Shown in pieces: positions 1 to 8,723 of a stretch of DNA of 8,723 nucleotides. The stretch's first letter is position 1. Every line of letters begins with the position of its first letter. The position numbers were made by a program, and so were the translations under genes. Source of the DNA: Gammaproteobacteria bacterium (GTDB lineage: Bacteria; Pseudomonadota; Gammaproteobacteria; Steroidobacterales; SZUA-146); contig QIGP01000117.1 in the NCBI GenBank assembly GCA_003228965.1, forward strand, positions 1 to 8,723, read 5' to 3'. The notes under the pieces are model-generated. The model saw nothing but the letters and a program-made list of their open reading frames with translations. It was not told where the DNA came from and did no database searches.

Positions 1-9
1 GAAGTGAAG
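1..9. repeat. Probable tail of a further copy of the 26-151 repeat
   Basis: The first nine bases, GAAGTGAAG, are identical to 146-154, the outer edge of the right arm of the inverted-repeat element at 26-151 plus three flanking bases. This suggests the window opens just inside the end of another copy, so the repeats may lie in tandem. Nine bases is a short match and chance cannot be excluded; the sequence left of the window would decide it. Confidence 0.3.
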
Positions 10-25
10 GTGGAATGCACCTCAA

Positions 26-151
26 CACTTCGTCATTGCGAACCCGCAAAGCGGGTGTGGCAATCTCCGCCAGGTTGCTGTGGATTAACTCAGTAATGTC
101 ACATCAAGGTCAAGAGATTGCCGCGCACTTCGCGCTCGCAATGACGAAGTG
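26..151. repeat. MITE-like intergenic inverted repeat (CGTCATTGCGA...GGCAATCTC family)
   Basis: The left arm (26-67) and right arm (114-151) are inverted copies. The outer 15 bases match perfectly (26-40 against 137-151), as do the inner nine, GGCAATCTC (59-67 against 114-122). The middle of each arm differs but forms its own small GC-rich hairpin: CCCGC-AAA-GCGGG at 43-55 and GCGC-ACTTC-GCGC at 123-135. The centre (68-113) is unique, AT-richer and has no reading frame. From memory, CGTCATTGCGA-type palindromes ending in GGCAATCTC are dispersed between genes in many unrelated bacteria; that is recollection, not a search. It encodes nothing and would need a transposase in trans if it is mobile. 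If transcribed it would fold into a long cruciform-like stem. Confidence 0.8.
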
Positions 152-157
152 AAGTCG

Positions 158-199
158 CGATTAAATTCCACCGTTGCATTTAATCGTGGCTGAAGCCAC
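158..199. repeat. REP-like double hairpin
   Basis: Two adjoining palindromes follow the inverted-repeat element. The first is a perfect 9-bp stem, CGATTAAAT (158-166) pairing with ATTTAATCG (178-186), around an 11-base loop. The second, GTGGC-TGAA-GCCAC (186-199), begins on the last base of the first. On the minus strand the second reads AGGAGTGGCTTCAGCCAC, which resembles the REP sequences (GGAGCGGCTTCAGCCGC type) I recall from Xanthomonas- and Pseudomonas-like genomes. REPs are typically intergenic, processed by RAYT transposases and can affect mRNA stability. The palindromes are read directly from the sequence; the REP assignment is inference from motif resemblance. Confidence 0.55.
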
Positions 200-299
200 T
201 CCTGCGGTAAATTGGATACCGTGAAGTTGAATTCGGCCACCACAAAGCGTCTGAAAAACACAGTGCAGGTTCAACCGCAGAATACAGCGAGGAAATAGC

Positions 300-340
300 C
301 CAAATATCCCGAGCCAAAAGGCTCGGGATTTAATATTTGG
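300..340. terminator. Long two-part hairpin downstream of infA, possible bidirectional terminator
   Basis: An inner perfect 8-bp stem, CCCGAGCC-AAAA-GGCTCGGG (308-327), sits inside an outer 8-bp stem, CCAAATAT (300-307) with ATATTTGG (333-340); a five-base bulge (328-332) separates them on one side. It lies about 70 bases past the infA stop codon in the direction of infA transcription. No clean T-run follows on either strand, although the right flank on the plus strand is AT-rich. It could be a back-up or bidirectional terminator, or an RNA-stabilising structure. The hairpin itself is certain; the role is not. Confidence 0.5.
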
Positions 341-345
341 AATTT

Positions 346-370
346 CAAAAGACCGGCAGAGAGTCTGCCT
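346..370 (-). terminator. Probable intrinsic terminator of infA
   Basis: Read on the minus strand after the infA stop, the stem GGCAGA-CTC-TCTGCC (355-369) is followed by GGTCTTTTG, a GC-containing hairpin with a short T-run. A second weaker fold lies between it and the gene: ACGGC (380-384) with GCCGT (390-394), enclosed by GTGTG (371-375) with CACAC (395-399). The stem is only 6 bp and the T-run has four consecutive T's, so it may be inefficient and work together with the larger hairpin at 300-340. Confidence 0.5.
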
Positions 371-406
371 GTGTGGGTAACGGCTGGGTGCCGTCACACC
401 GGCGAA

Positions 407-625
407 TTAACGCCCTCTGTAGATGATACGGCCTTTGCTTAGGTCGTAGGGTGTCAGCTCAACAGTCACCGCGTCGCCGGTGAGAATACGAATATAGTGT
501 TTACGCATTTTGCCGGAAATGTGCGCGATCACTACGTGACCTTGCTCCAGCTCTACGCGAAACATGGTGTTTGGCAAAGTTTCGATCACTTTACCTTCCA
601 TTTGAATGGCTTCTTCTTTCGCCAT
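407..625 (-). CDS. infA: Translation initiation factor IF-1
   Basis: IF-1 binds the 30S ribosomal A site during initiation, blocks elongator tRNA and assists IF-2 and IF-3. The product is 72 residues, the canonical length, and is a single S1-like OB fold. The conserved run from [13 protein letters not shown] through [17 protein letters not shown] to [13 protein letters not shown] is nearly identical to the enterobacterial protein; only the N-terminus ([11 protein letters not shown]) and the last residues (IIYRGR) differ slightly. The ATG at 623-625 has a good ribosome site, GAGGA, at 636-640, ten bases upstream on the minus strand. The gene is last in a leftward cluster, 85 bp after aat, and is followed by hairpins likely to terminate transcription. 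In E. coli infA also neighbours aat. The 85-bp gap could hold its own promoter, but I see no convincing -35/-10 pair. Confidence 0.98.
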   Translation of the reverse strand: MAKEEAIQMEGKVIETLPNTMFRVELEQGHVVIAHISGKMRKHYIRILTGDAVTVELTPYDLSKGRIIYRGR

Positions 626-710
626 AAAATTGACGTCCTCGTGTGGTTTAAAAACTGCGTGAAGTGTGCATAAATCGTCGCGTTAATGCAATGGAACGTG
701 CAGAAAATCC

Positions 711-1439
711 CTATTTCTCCACAAACTCAACATCTAATTCGTCGTTTTTTTGCCACACTTTGGGGTCTGTCGGTCGTTCGCAGTGTTCATCCAGTAGCGA
801 AACAAAGTGGTTGCGCGAGATTTCAATGCTGCCCAGGGACACCAGGTGTGATGATTTCACCTGACCATCTATGAGGGCAAATTCGTTTTTTTCAAGCCAT
901 GTAGCCAAAAAGGTCAGGGCTAACTTGGAGCCGTTAGTGCCCCCGCTGAACATGGATTCGCCAAAAAACACGCCTCCGAGACCGATTCCATAGAGGCCGC
1001 CGTGCAAAATATCATCACGCCACACCTCGATACTATGGGCGTGACCTTCTTCGTTCATTCGACAATATGCCTGTTTCATGGCTCGGGTAATCCACGTTCC
1101 GTGCTGTCCGGGCCGGGACTCGGCGCACGCGTCTACCACCTGTTTAAACGCCGTGTTCATTGACACGCGAACGGGGTTGAGTCGTAAGTCACGAATTAAC
1201 GAGCGCGACCGGTGAACGTCTTTAGGCACAAACACCGTGCGCGGATTCGGCGACCACCAAAGTACCGGTTGGCCTTCTTCGTACCAGGGAAAGATTCCAC
1301 GACGATAGGCCGCCAACAAGCGCTGCGTAGATAGATCGCCGCCAGCGGCGAGCAGCCCGTCAGGTTGCGTGCAGGCGCGGTGTACAGGGGGGAACACGTC
1401 AACCGGATCTTGTGCCGTAATCCAGTGTATGGCGCTCAT
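711..1439 (-). CDS. aat: Leucyl/phenylalanyl-tRNA--protein transferase
   Basis: Aat transfers Leu or Phe from aminoacyl-tRNA to proteins with N-terminal Lys or Arg, creating N-degrons that ClpS delivers to ClpAP in the cytoplasm. The 242 residues carry the family landmarks in order: GLLAAGGDLS (28-37), the YRRGIFPWYEEGQPVLWWSP block (45-64), GTWIT (114-118), EEGHAHSIEVW (130-140), LYGIGLGGVFFGESMFS (149-165) and SKLAL (171-175). The catalytic segment, usually IDCQ, reads LIDGQ (189-193): the Asp and Gln proposed to act in the E. coli enzyme are kept (D191, Q193), but the Cys between them is Gly. The ATG start overlaps the stop of the upstream acyltransferase gene as ATGA, so translation is probably coupled; the ribosome site is otherwise weak. 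The bpt/ate gene often found between aat and infA is absent. Confidence 0.96.
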   Translation of the reverse strand: MSAIHWITAQDPVDVFPPVHRACTQPDGLLAAGGDLSTQRLLAAYRRGIFPWYEEGQPVLWWSPNPRTVFVPKDVHRSRSLIRDLRLNPVRVSMNTAFKQVVDACAESRPGQHGTWITRAMKQAYCRMNEEGHAHSIEVWRDDILHGGLYGIGLGGVFFGESMFSGGTNGSKLALTFLATWLEKNEFALIDGQVKSSHLVSLGSIEISRNHFVSLLDEHCERPTDPKVWQKNDELDVEFVEK

Positions 1440-2590
1440 GGTATATCGGCACCGGTTTTGCGAAATGGAAGATGCAAGTCAACTTGTTCGGCGTAGTCTT
1501 TGACGTGGTCTTGTTCGAGCTTAACGTGGTTGCGTATGGCGTCGGCAAACGGCGGGTAACGCAACCAGTGCACAGACCAGGAAGGCGTGGCCTGAAAGCC
1601 GCGCGCAATTTTATGTTCGCCCTGAACACCGGGGTCGAACGTCTTAAGCTTGCGCTCAATGCAGTGTTCAATGCCCTGGTAGTAGCACAGTTCAAAGTGC
1701 AGACCATCCACGAACTCACTGGTGCCCCAGTAGCGGCCGTAGAGAGTGTCTTGCGTTTCAAAGAACATGGAAGCCGCCACGGTGTGTTCTTCACGCATGG
1801 CAAAACACACCCGAATGTTAATTAGGTTGGAGCGGGCAATGGTAGTGAAAAACGCTTGTTCAAAGTAGGGCGCTCGACCGCGTACAAAAAAGGTAGAAGC
1901 GTACAATTCGTAAAACGCGTCCCACTGCCCGGGGGTCATGTCGGAGCCGTTTACAGCAACGACCGATATTCCCGCTTCAGATATTTTGCGGCGCTCACGT
2001 CGGGTTTTCTTTCGCCGCGACGAGCGGAAAAATTCGAGGTAGTGATCAAACGAAGTGTAGTCACGGTTGTGCCAGTGAAACTGACAGTCTTCACGTACAA
2101 CAACGTCTGGATTGTGTGTGAACGCGTCGAGGCTGGTTCGGTTTGGAAACAACATGTGCCACGAAGATCCGTCGAGTTCTTCCGCTGCGTTTCGAATTGC
2201 GTCGAACAAGGCGCCTACGACACAGGCATTGGCCGAACTGCCGGTCAGCAAGCGGGGTCCGGCTACCGGCGTGTAAGGAACGGCGGTAACAAGTTTTGGG
2301 TAGTAGGCTATGCCGTTGCGGTGATGTGCTTCAGCCCAGGCAAAATCGAATACAAATTCGCCCCAGGAATCGTCTTTAATATACAAAGGGCTAGCGCCTA
2401 CCAGGCGGCCATTATCGTGCACCAGCGCGTGGTGAGGTTTCCACGAGGTTCCTTCACCGGTCGCTCCCGTGCTTTCTAACGCACTGAGGTAGTCAAAACT
2501 TACGAAGGGATTGTCGGTGCCAACAAGCGCCTGCCATTCATTCCGATTAGCGGTTTCGATGGAGGCTATAAAAGAAACCGTATAGGCCAT
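1436..2590 (-). CDS. FemAB-like N-acyltransferase of the DUF482 / COG3146 family
   Basis: This 384-residue cytosolic-looking protein has no signal peptide or membrane segment. It belongs, by motif recall, to the DUF482 (FemAB_like, GNAT-fold) family, sometimes named peptidogalycan biosynthesis protein; its substrate is unknown. Recognisable blocks are NPFVSFDYLSALE (27-39), WGEFVFDFAWAEAHHRNG (76-93) with YYPKL (96-100), AVPYTPVAGPRLL (103-115), QFHWHNRDYTSFDHYL (170-185), the very basic SSRRKKTRRERRK (190-202) and FDPGVQGEHKIARGF (318-332). FemAB relatives use aminoacyl-tRNA or acyl-CoA donors, which makes its coupling to aat (also a tRNA-dependent aminoacyltransferase of similar fold) intriguing, but a shared role is speculation. 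It starts 24 nt after trxB ends. The ATG at 2588-2590 has only a distant GAGG about 15 nt upstream, so coupling to trxB is possible. Its antisense strand is also open over long stretches, which I read as codon-bias shadow. Confidence 0.9.
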   Translation of the reverse strand: MAYTVSFIASIETANRNEWQALVGTDNPFVSFDYLSALESTGATGEGTSWKPHHALVHDNGRLVGASPLYIKDDSWGEFVFDFAWAEAHHRNGIAYYPKLVTAVPYTPVAGPRLLTGSSANACVVGALFDAIRNAAEELDGSSWHMLFPNRTSLDAFTHNPDVVVREDCQFHWHNRDYTSFDHYLEFFRSSRRKKTRRERRKISEAGISVVAVNGSDMTPGQWDAFYELYASTFFVRGRAPYFEQAFFTTIARSNLINIRVCFAMREEHTVAASMFFETQDTLYGRYWGTSEFVDGLHFELCYYQGIEHCIERKLKTFDPGVQGEHKIARGFQATPSWSVHWLRYPPFADAIRNHVKLEQDHVKDYAEQVDLHLPFRKTGADIP

Positions 2591-2614
2591 TGATCGTTAT
2601 TTAAACCTCGTTAG

Positions 2615-6056
<3,442 letters not shown>

Positions 6057-6152
6057 ATCGGACGTAACGTTAAAAATTGGAGCAGGTTTACGACTTGCCG
6101 GTGGGATGTTTTTTAGCGGCCATTGGTATCGAATGAACAGTGTAAATGACAC

Positions 6153-6158
6153 AGGAAG
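6153..6158 (+). promoter_or_regulatory. Ribosome binding site that fixes the lolA start
   Basis: AGGAAG ends seven bases before the GTG at 6166. It is the best Shine-Dalgarno match in the 109-nt gap after ftsK, and the GTG begins a clean signal peptide. An in-frame ATG at 6133 would put 11 extra polar residues ahead of that signal, so this site decides the start. Confidence 0.75.
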
Positions 6159-6165
6159 AATACAA

Positions 6166-6948
6166 GTGATCAAGTTTAAATCGTTTTCGATTACTGCATT
6201 GATGTTAGGCGCAGTGTTCGCTATTGCAGCGCAGGCTTCGGCCGCGGATGCCGAGATAAGTGACGTTGCTGAAAAAGACGCCGAGAGCGTGGCAGTTGTT
6301 GTGAAAACCAAAGCGAACGCAGAGAAGGTCGTCGCAGCAAAGGGTGTTGGCGATGAAAAATTGTCACCTGAATCGGCTGCGGCACTCGCCAAGCTACAAC
6401 GCTACATGGATCAGACGAAAAGCCTGACCGCGAGTTTCTCGTCAATTTTGCTCGACGACACAGGTCGGCAAACGGATAGCTCTAGTGGAACGCTGGCGTT
6501 CAAAGTGCCGGGCAAATTTCGCTGGCAGTACGAGAACCCGGATCCATCTTTGTTACTCGCAGACGGCGTTGACCTATGGCACTTTGATGAAATTCTGGAG
6601 CAAGTGAACGTTAGTAGTCTGGGCGACTATCGTGGCGCCAATCCAAGTCTGCTATTGGGCGGAGATTCGGCCAAAATTACCGAAGGCTTTGAGGTTGTCG
6701 GCAGTCACAAGACCGAAGGCGACCAATGGATTGTGCTTAAAACACGCGATCGCAACTCCGACTTTGTGACCGTACGCATTAAATTTAGTGACGACGCCAT
6801 TCAGCTCATGGAGCTGATTGACCGAGTTGATCAGACGTCACGCATTTCGTTTTCCGACGTGACGCCCAATGCCGACGTCGATGACTCACTATTCGAATTC
6901 CAGGTACCAAAAGGTGCCAGCCTGATTGGACAGCCTTCCGAGCGTTGA
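6166..6948 (+). CDS. lolA: Outer-membrane lipoprotein carrier protein LolA
   Basis: LolA is the periplasmic chaperone that takes lipoproteins from LolCDE and hands them to LolB at the outer membrane. With the GTG start the product is 260 residues: a signal peptide (MIKFKSFSITALMLGAVFAI, then AAQASA, cleavage likely after A26) and a LolA domain from about 67. The domain shows the expected LQRYMDQTKSLTASFSS helix (77-93), SSGTLAFKVPGKFRWQYENP (106-125), LLLADGVDLWHFDEILEQV (119-138 region) and the C-terminal FEFQVPKGASLI (243-254). Two features are odd. Residues 27-66 form an Ala/Lys/Glu-rich insert between signal and domain that the E. coli protein lacks. The residue before the conserved Pro, Arg43 in mature E. 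coli LolA, is Val114 here. It follows ftsK, the usual neighbour, by 109 nt. Confidence 0.93.
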   Translation: MIKFKSFSITALMLGAVFAIAAQASAADAEISDVAEKDAESVAVVVKTKANAEKVVAAKGVGDEKLSPESAAALAKLQRYMDQTKSLTASFSSILLDDTGRQTDSSSGTLAFKVPGKFRWQYENPDPSLLLADGVDLWHFDEILEQVNVSSLGDYRGANPSLLLGGDSAKITEGFEVVGSHKTEGDQWIVLKTRDRNSDFVTVRIKFSDDAIQLMELIDRVDQTSRISFSDVTPNADVDDSLFEFQVPKGASLIGQPSER

Positions 6949-6961
6949 TGTTGCCCCGATC

Positions 6962-7351
6962 GTGTCCGACACTACATACTCTCTGCGCCTGACCGCTCTT
7001 TGGTGGATTGGTGGCGCATGTCTGGTCGCGCTGGTGATATACGGCAGTCTGGCCACGGGCGGTCCTGTCTTACCTGTTACCTTTTCAGACAAGCTACAAC
7101 ACCTTGTTTCCTACGGTGTGCTCGGCGTCTATTTTGGCGGCGTCGTCAAGCACCGGGCCTTTTTGAGCGTTCTATTAATGTTACTGGCTATGAGCGTTGG
7201 ACTGGAGTTTCTTCAAGAAGCGGGTGGTCAAAGGCAGTTTGACCTGGTCGATATGGTGTTTAACGCTGTTGGGCTGGCGCTTGGTGGGGTGCTGTGTCGC
7301 TTTGGTTTGGGTGGCTGGTGCCGGGTCGTAGAACGCTGGGTGCTTGCCTAA
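6962..7351 (+). CDS. Small VanZ-like membrane protein
   Basis: The predicted 129-residue protein is mostly membrane: about four hydrophobic helices at roughly 11-31, 45-62, 66-81 and 94-114. It carries the VanZ-like signature pair: FSDKLQHLVSYGVLG (41-55) at the start of the second helix, and LEFLQE (81-86) followed by R91 and FDLVDMVFNAVGLALG (93-108). VanZ itself gives low-level teicoplanin resistance by an unclear route, but most proteobacterial VanZ-like proteins have no known function, so I assign none. The start is uncertain. GTG at 6962 leaves a 13-nt gap after lolA with no clear ribosome site; TTG at 6926 would overlap lolA by 23 nt and add 12 residues. Either arrangement suggests coupling to lolA translation. 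In the Pseudomonas-type order I recall, rarA follows lolA directly, so this gene is an extra member. Confidence 0.8.
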   Translation: MSDTTYSLRLTALWWIGGACLVALVIYGSLATGGPVLPVTFSDKLQHLVSYGVLGVYFGGVVKHRAFLSVLLMLLAMSVGLEFLQEAGGQRQFDLVDMVFNAVGLALGGVLCRFGLGGWCRVVERWVLA

Positions 7352-7401
7352 CACCGCAACAGCCGTCACCATCGTCATTTAAGTGTTAATCGAGAAACGC
7401 A

Positions 7402-8691
7402 GTGACTGCCGCAACTCCTCTTGCCTATCGCCTTCGGCCAACTTCAACCGACGAGTTTTACGGCCAATCGCATCTGTTTGGACCGCAAAGCGCGCTGAGT
7501 CGTGTGCTCGAAGGTGGCGAACTGCACTCCATGATTTTTTGGGGACCGCCGGGAACGGGTAAAACCACGCTTGCCATGATGTTGGCCGAAAGCCACCAGG
7601 CCGATTTTGTCAGTCTGTCTGCCGTCACCTGTGGCGTTAAGGATATTCGCGAAGTTGTCGCTGCTGCGCGGCTGTCGCTAGATGGACTGAAAAGACAAAC
7701 CGTGCTGTTTCTTGACGAGGTGCACAGGTTTAACAAAAGCCAACAGGATGCGTTTCTTCCACACATTGAAAACGGCACCATCATTTTTGTCGGCGCGACC
7801 ACAGAAAACCCTTCGTTCGCACTCAACAACGCGCTCTTGTCCAGGGCGAGAATTTACGTCCTCGAGTCGTTAACCAGCGACGACCTGAGTCAGGTAATTC
7901 GCCGTGCTTTAGTCACGCTGGATCACGCGCCCGAACTTTCAGACGAACAAGTACTTGAGTTGGCGTCCTCTGCAGATGGCGATGCGAGGCGGGCGCTTGG
8001 ACTGGTCGAGCTTGTTGTGCGTGCCTGCGAGAGGGCTGACCACGCACCACTAGACGATTTGATTCGCGATGCCAAAAGTGGACAGTTTCGACGCTTTGAT
8101 CAAAGGGGCGATGAGTTTTTTGATCAAATATCGGCTCTGCATAAATCTGTTCGCGGATCCGATCCTGACGCCGCGCTTTACTGGCTCTGTCGCATGTTGG
8201 ACGGAGGCTGCGACCCGCGTTACATCCTGCGTCGCCTGGTGAGGATGGCGGGTGAAGATATTGGCAACGCCGATCCTCGCGCGCTTTGGATTGTGAGTGA
8301 CTGCGCTTCTGCGTTTGAGAGGCTAGGCTCTCCGGAAGGGGATCTTGCCCTGGCTCAGGCAACCCTTTATTTGGCGTGTGCGCCTAAAAGCAACGCCGTG
8401 TATTGTGCGTTTAAACGTGCGATGGAAGACGTGCGGCGCGGAGGCTCAATGTCTGTGCCAAAACACTTGCGAAACGCACCGACCAAGCTTGCCAAAGAAA
8501 TGGGTCACGGTGAGAAGTACCAGTATGCACACGACCACGACGACGGTTTTGTAGCCGGGGAGCACTATTTTCCTGAGGACATGAAACCTGCGACGTACTA
8601 TCATCCGGTCGCGCGAGGACTTGAAACCCAGATCGCAGCGCGCCTGGATGAGCTGCGGGCGCGCAGCGCCAACGCTAAACGGAAAAATTAA
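7402..8691 (+). CDS. rarA: Replication-associated recombination protein A (AAA+ ATPase RarA/MgsA)
   Basis: RarA is a tetrameric AAA+ ATPase, related to eukaryotic WRNIP1/Mgs1 and the clamp-loader family, that acts at stalled replication forks with SSB. The 429 residues (E. coli 447) show an N-terminal LAYRLRPTSTDEFYGQSHL (7-25), Walker A GPPGTGKTT (48-56), Walker B VLFLDEVHRFNKSQQD (101-116; D105, E106), sensor 1 region GATTENPSF (131-139), an Arg-finger-like LLSRAR (145-150) and sensor 2 GDARRALG (193-200). The C-terminal lid and tetramerisation domain includes LHKSVRGSDPDAALYWLCRM (246-265) and AGEDIGNADPRAL (273-285). The start is GTG at 7402, preceded by GAGAA at 7392-7396 with five bases between; homology begins within a few residues. 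It follows the VanZ-like gene by 50 nt and abuts crcB. Confidence 0.96.
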   Translation: MTAATPLAYRLRPTSTDEFYGQSHLFGPQSALSRVLEGGELHSMIFWGPPGTGKTTLAMMLAESHQADFVSLSAVTCGVKDIREVVAAARLSLDGLKRQTVLFLDEVHRFNKSQQDAFLPHIENGTIIFVGATTENPSFALNNALLSRARIYVLESLTSDDLSQVIRRALVTLDHAPELSDEQVLELASSADGDARRALGLVELVVRACERADHAPLDDLIRDAKSGQFRRFDQRGDEFFDQISALHKSVRGSDPDAALYWLCRMLDGGCDPRYILRRLVRMAGEDIGNADPRALWIVSDCASAFERLGSPEGDLALAQATLYLACAPKSNAVYCAFKRAMEDVRRGGSMSVPKHLRNAPTKLAKEMGHGEKYQYAHDHDDGFVAGEHYFPEDMKPATYYHPVARGLETQIAARLDELRARSANAKRKN

Positions 8692-8692
8692 T

Positions 8693-8723
8693 ATGCCAAC
8701 ATGGTTAGCAGTTGCATTGGGCG
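8693..8723 (+). CDS. crcB: Start of a probable fluoride exporter CrcB (partial)
   Basis: An ATG one base after the rarA stop opens a frame reading MPTWLAVALG up to the window end, with GGAA at 8681-8684 as ribosome site. CrcB (Fluc) is a small dual-topology channel that exports fluoride. Its N-terminus is typically a short lead followed by LLAVALGGxxG, and crcB is a frequent neighbour of rarA in gammaproteobacteria. Only ten residues are visible, so the call rests on position plus this short match. No crcB (fluoride) riboswitch appears upstream, as expected if the gene is co-transcribed with rarA. Confidence 0.55.
   Translation, partial: MPTWLAVALG

Noticed and set aside
161..397. 78-residue minus-strand open frame left of infA
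   Set aside because: It runs through the REP-like palindromes and all the hairpins, is rich in Cys, Arg and Phe with no domain, and has no convincing ribosome site.
1..406. CRISPR array or tRNA in the non-coding left end
   Set aside because: Repeats here are inverted rather than regularly spaced direct repeats, and no cloverleaf or TTCRA-type T-loop fits.
1472..2479. Long plus-strand open frames (117 and 207 residues) antisense to the DUF482 gene
   Set aside because: They lie fully opposite a recognisable conserved protein, have low-complexity basic composition and no family motif. They are best explained as codon-bias shadows.
7913..8362. 149-residue minus-strand open frame inside rarA
   Set aside because: It is antisense to conserved RarA sequence, with Arg/Gln/Pro-rich composition and no domain.
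8641..8692. Fluoride riboswitch ahead of crcB
   Set aside because: Only one base separates the rarA stop from the crcB start, and the rarA 3' end shows no recognisable riboswitch core.

Overview
The window is a housekeeping stretch of a gammaproteobacterial chromosome. The evidence is the near-textbook sequences of IF-1, thioredoxin reductase, Aat, FtsK and RarA, and a gene order that closely follows one I recall from Pseudomonas and relatives: infA and aat on one side of trxB, with ftsK, lolA, rarA and crcB running away on the other. Base composition looks moderate (low-to-mid 50s % GC by eye). I cannot assign a genus. No insertion sequence, prophage, CRISPR array, tRNA or rRNA is visible.

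Layout. Positions 1-406 hold no gene. This stretch carries a MITE-like inverted repeat (26-151), what looks like the tail of another copy at the window edge (1-9), a REP-like double hairpin (158-199) and hairpins that probably end infA transcription (300-340 and 355-369). Positions 407-3577 are on the minus strand and read, in transcription order, trxB > FemAB-like/DUF482 acyltransferase > aat > infA. The acyltransferase and aat overlap by 4 nt (ATGA), so those two are almost certainly translationally coupled. Positions 3578-3749 are a divergent intergenic region serving trxB leftward and ftsK rightward. Positions 3750-8723 are on the plus strand and read ftsK > lolA > small VanZ-like membrane protein > rarA > start of crcB, with short gaps that suggest co-transcription of at least lolA onward.

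How the genes work together. The left arm mixes redox homeostasis (TrxB), N-degron tagging (Aat), translation initiation (IF-1) and an orphan FemAB-like transferase. The right arm mixes chromosome segregation at the septum (FtsK), lipoprotein trafficking (LolA), replication-fork maintenance (RarA) and probable fluoride export (CrcB). These are conserved neighbours rather than one pathway.

I see no convincing new biological system. The points worth a second look are the intergenic repeat cluster, the absence of the second N-end-rule transferase gene (bpt/ate) that I would expect between aat and infA, the charged N-terminal insert and altered Arg position in LolA, a Cys-to-Gly change in the catalytic segment of Aat, and the VanZ-like protein lodged between lolA and rarA.
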